A stretch of 64,000 bases of DNA, from the NCBI RefSeq assembly GCF_019393635.1, contig NC_057861.1, forward strand, positions 741,820,732-741,884,731. The letters run 5' to 3'. Source of the stretch: Dromiciops gliroides (taxonomy: Eukaryota; Chordata; Mammalia; Microbiotheria; Microbiotheriidae). Position 1 is the stretch's first letter. Every line of letters begins with the position of its first letter. The notes beneath the pieces are model-generated. The model ran no database searches. It was not told the origin of the DNA and saw nothing but the letters and a program-made list of their open reading frames with translations. A program made the position numbers and the translations under genes. This document shows positions 53,791 to 64,000 of this stretch, piece by piece.

Positions 53791-53999
53791 GGATGAGGAA
53801 AGGCAGGCGGGAGTGGTGGGGAGACGAAAAGGCTCCCAGGGAATGACAACTAAAGGTCAGGGCTGGAAAGAGGCTGGGGCTTCATCACATAGCCTGACTC
53901 GAGCAAAGGGCGCAGCGTGCCCGCTGCGTGTCAGCCCCGTGGCTGTCAATAAAGTTGACTTTAATTGAAATCAGGTGACGCCTCCGGATGGGAGGGAGA

Positions 54000-54208
54000 G
54001 AACTCGGAGCTCCAATCCCAGCCTCACTCTTGCCCTGGGGCCCCGCCCTTGCCCCGCCTCCCAGAGCGGGAGGGCGGGAAGTACGCACGCACCGCGTCCT
54101 CCGATTGGATGGTGCCGATGACGGGGCGGGGCCGTCCCACCCCCCTCGCTATGGCTCCGTCGTTGTCATTGGGCCAATTCTCCCTCACCGGTAGAGGACA
54201 CGGGCAAG
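54000..54208 (+). promoter_or_regulatory. PDHB: PDHB core promoter and 5' UTR
   Basis: No TATA box. GC boxes at 54041-54059 (CCCCGCCC, CCCCGCCTCC) and 54123-54132 (GGGGCGGGGC). An E2F/ETS-like GGGCGGGAAGT lies at 54072-54082. CCAAT-type sites are at 54104-54108 (ATTGG) and as an opposed pair at 54168-54178. Transcription start not determinable; probably within the last 100 bp before the ATG. Confidence 0.7.
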
Positions 54209-62154
<7,946 letters not shown>

Positions 62155-62540
62155 TTTGTACTCGTCACTGAAGTCCCTGGGATCTCTTGAGCATAATTAC
62201 TGCTTCAGAGGTTAGGACGTGCTGTTGATTCACATGCATAATTGTACTGGTTTGAAGCCACAAGGCTTCCAGATACCATTTTGTGTGGGGAAAGTGTCAC
62301 AGCACTTGGGGTAGAAGCCCTCCTGCCATCTCAGTCCTGAGACCGTCGCCCTTTTGTGTCTGTTACAGTTTAATTTTCTTCAATAGAACGTTTCTAACTC
62401 CCTTAGCAGCAGGACGATGCATCGGAGGGTGCCGGGCGGAGGGTCTGCCTGACAGTTAACTTCTCTATACAGAGGGAAAGGGTGATCTGACTCATTTGGG
62501 TTCTCTTTGAATAAGGAATAAATGCCTTCTGCTTCCAGTC
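62155..62540 (+). other. PDHB: PDHB 3' UTR
   Basis: About 385 bp from the stop codon to the likely cleavage point roughly 20 bp after the poly(A) signal. No repeats. Confidence 0.75.
62517..62522 (+). terminator. PDHB: PDHB poly(A) signal
   Basis: AATAAA, followed 20-30 bp later by the GT-rich TTGGTGGTGGTGTCTTT, the usual downstream element. It is the first canonical signal after the stop codon. Confidence 0.85.
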
Positions 62541-62984
62541 ATTGGTGGTGGTGTCTTTATGATTATTCTCTCCCAAGGTACTGCACAGGGAGTGGGAGAA
62601 TTTTAAATGCTTTGGGGATGAAGAAATAAGGACCAGGCCAGTGATGGGGACCAGGAGGTAGAGAACCGAGTGTTTTCCCAGAATTATGTAACTTACTTAC
62701 AGGGCTTGCTCCCTGAAGTCAAATACAAATTGTTACCTAGGCCTAAATGTCTAGAAAGGGGCAGGAAGGGGTAAGGCAAGCTTCCTCTTCATGGCCAGAC
62801 CTCACCCACTCTACACCGAGATTGCCAACAAACAGGCGAGCAAACCAGAGTTATTGAAAATACCTGTTTCTGGAGCAAGATTGGATTGAATGATGTCTAA
62901 GGCTGCCTCCACCCACTCTTAAATTCCCTACTTATATGGGAAAATAGCCAGTGACAAAGTTCGTGATAGAAAATGGGCATCATC
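62541..62984. other. Intergenic, no gene seen
   Basis: Short interval after PDHB with no recognised repeat; a faint MIR-like trace near 62860-62930. Confidence 0.4.
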
Positions 62985-63180
62985 CTGAATTCTCTCATAA
63001 CATGACTAATGCAGAACTATGTTTAATCTAATTGTACACATATCAGATTACTTGCTGTCTTGGGGAGGGAGAAAATTTTGAAACTAGAAATCTTATAAAA
63101 ACAAATGTTGAAAACTATGAATGTAACTGGAAAATAATAAAATATTTATATGGAGAAAAAAACTATAATAAAAATTGGAA
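62985..63180 (+). mobile_element. L1-type 3' end, short
   Basis: 'cataacatgactaatgcagaactatg', 'tggggagggagaaaattttgaaac', 'gtaactggaaaataataaaat'. Flanking GAAAATGGGCA / AAAAATGGGCA suggests a TSD. Confidence 0.8.
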
Positions 63181-63439
63181 AAAAAATGGGCAGTGTTATA
63201 GAGAATAAATACCCCATTTCCCTCTAACTAGACAGCTAATTTCCAAATTTTCCAATATGCTTCCCTTGCCTTAAAGCTCCTAACTCCTCTGTCCACCACG
63301 TTGGCAGAAGTCAGGCAATGTTAGTATTTTTGACATCGTGTTAGAAATGCTAAATACCTCTATCTCTAGAACTTTGCTTGGCTGAAATTCCTAAAAGAAG
63401 CATGTACATTGAAGTTATATTTAAATATGAAAAAGGAAG

Positions 63440-64000
63440 ATCTTGCTTATAGTAGTTGTTAGCTTTTATTAATAAATGACAAGAAAATAGGATGTGAAAA
63501 AGGAAAAACAAAATTTAGAAAAAAATACTGTACAAATCTCTCCACCTTTATTTACTAAACGGGGTCTCCAAGAATCCTGAAGGTATAGTGTCTTGAAATA
63601 CCTGGTTTATCTATATAGACAAGTTCTCTTGACATGGTTTATTATTTTAATAAAAAATACAACTGAATATATATCAGGTTACATGAAACTTTATACACAA
63701 TGACATTCTCTGCATAGTAACAAACACTGATGGATACTTGAATTCAAAAATGGATTATCTATAATCCTTTAAAGTGCAATTTGTTTAAAGGTTTAAGCAA
63801 ATCATAAAATAAAGGATCTTTTCAAATAAATCAATAACATTAAGAATATGTAAGATGTATTTATGTTCGGTTTTTCCAAGATAGTCATTTCTTAAAGATG
63901 TTAAATTTATTTGTGTCGTAAAAAACCCTCCCTTGTCTTCAACTAATTTGATGTAAAATGTTAGAAGTCTTCTCTATCTGATGGATCCCATTAGTATTCT
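63440..64000 (-). other. Candidate 3' UTR of a convergent neighbour gene
   Basis: About 560 bp of AT-rich, repeat-free sequence. On the minus strand it has AATAAA signals, for example at 63547-63552 and near 63466 (TTTATT on +). No coding sequence is visible. In other mammals PXK lies convergent to PDHB at this place, so its 3' UTR is the natural guess, from synteny knowledge only. Confidence 0.35.

Overview
The window is mammalian, and the repeats point to a marsupial. About forty copies of a short tRNA-derived CORE-SINE ending in poly(A) lie across it. Alongside them are longer Mar1-type SINEs whose 3' end matches an RTE/BovB LINE, one long BovB LINE, marsupial-type L1 and HAL1 (half-L1) elements, and ancient L2, CR1/L3 and MIR relics. 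The species cannot be told from this sequence.

Only one protein-coding gene is supported: PDHB, the beta subunit of the pyruvate dehydrogenase E1 component, on the + strand in ten coding exons (54209-62154). Every intron is GT-AG, all exon phases fit, and the exons encode a 361-residue precursor with the catalytic Glu and active-site His in place. A CpG island with GC boxes, CCAAT boxes and a YY1-type motif over the start codon forms its promoter. An AATAAA at 62517 ends its 3' UTR. AT-rich sequence from about 63.4 kb to the right edge has several minus-strand poly(A) signals and may be the 3' UTR of a convergent neighbour; PXK is the neighbour known there in other mammals. This last point is inferred from synteny and not shown by coding sequence.

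Layout: 0-5 kb holds a solo LTR inside a TG/TA microsatellite, MIRs and a CR1/L3 relic. 5-16 kb is dense in SINEs laid over old antisense L2, with a 29-G run at 9.9 kb. 17-21 kb has an unclassified repeat (family X), then a BovB LINE that carries a second insertion. 21-38 kb is L2, MIR and SINE sequence with several SINE-free intervals (23.5-24.3, 28.3-28.8, 35.0-35.8 kb) that may hold regulatory DNA. 38.2-43.5 kb is an antisense L1 split by a nearly full-length HAL1. 44.1-46.5 kb is an L2 split by L1/HAL1 pieces in opposite orientations. 48.9-51.1 kb is an antisense Ty3/gypsy fossil. 53.9-62.5 kb is PDHB.

I found no prokaryote-like system, CRISPR array, functional tRNA or rRNA gene, or undescribed protein system. 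The most interesting material is retrotransposon biology: nested insertions with clean target-site duplications, a SINE that seems to have carried flanking DNA, a SINE lacking its promoter region, an orphan 5' piece of HAL1, and a SINE remnant built into the HAL1 3' region. Family names rest on recalled consensus sequences without a database search; edges without a stated target-site duplication (TSD) are approximate to tens of bases.
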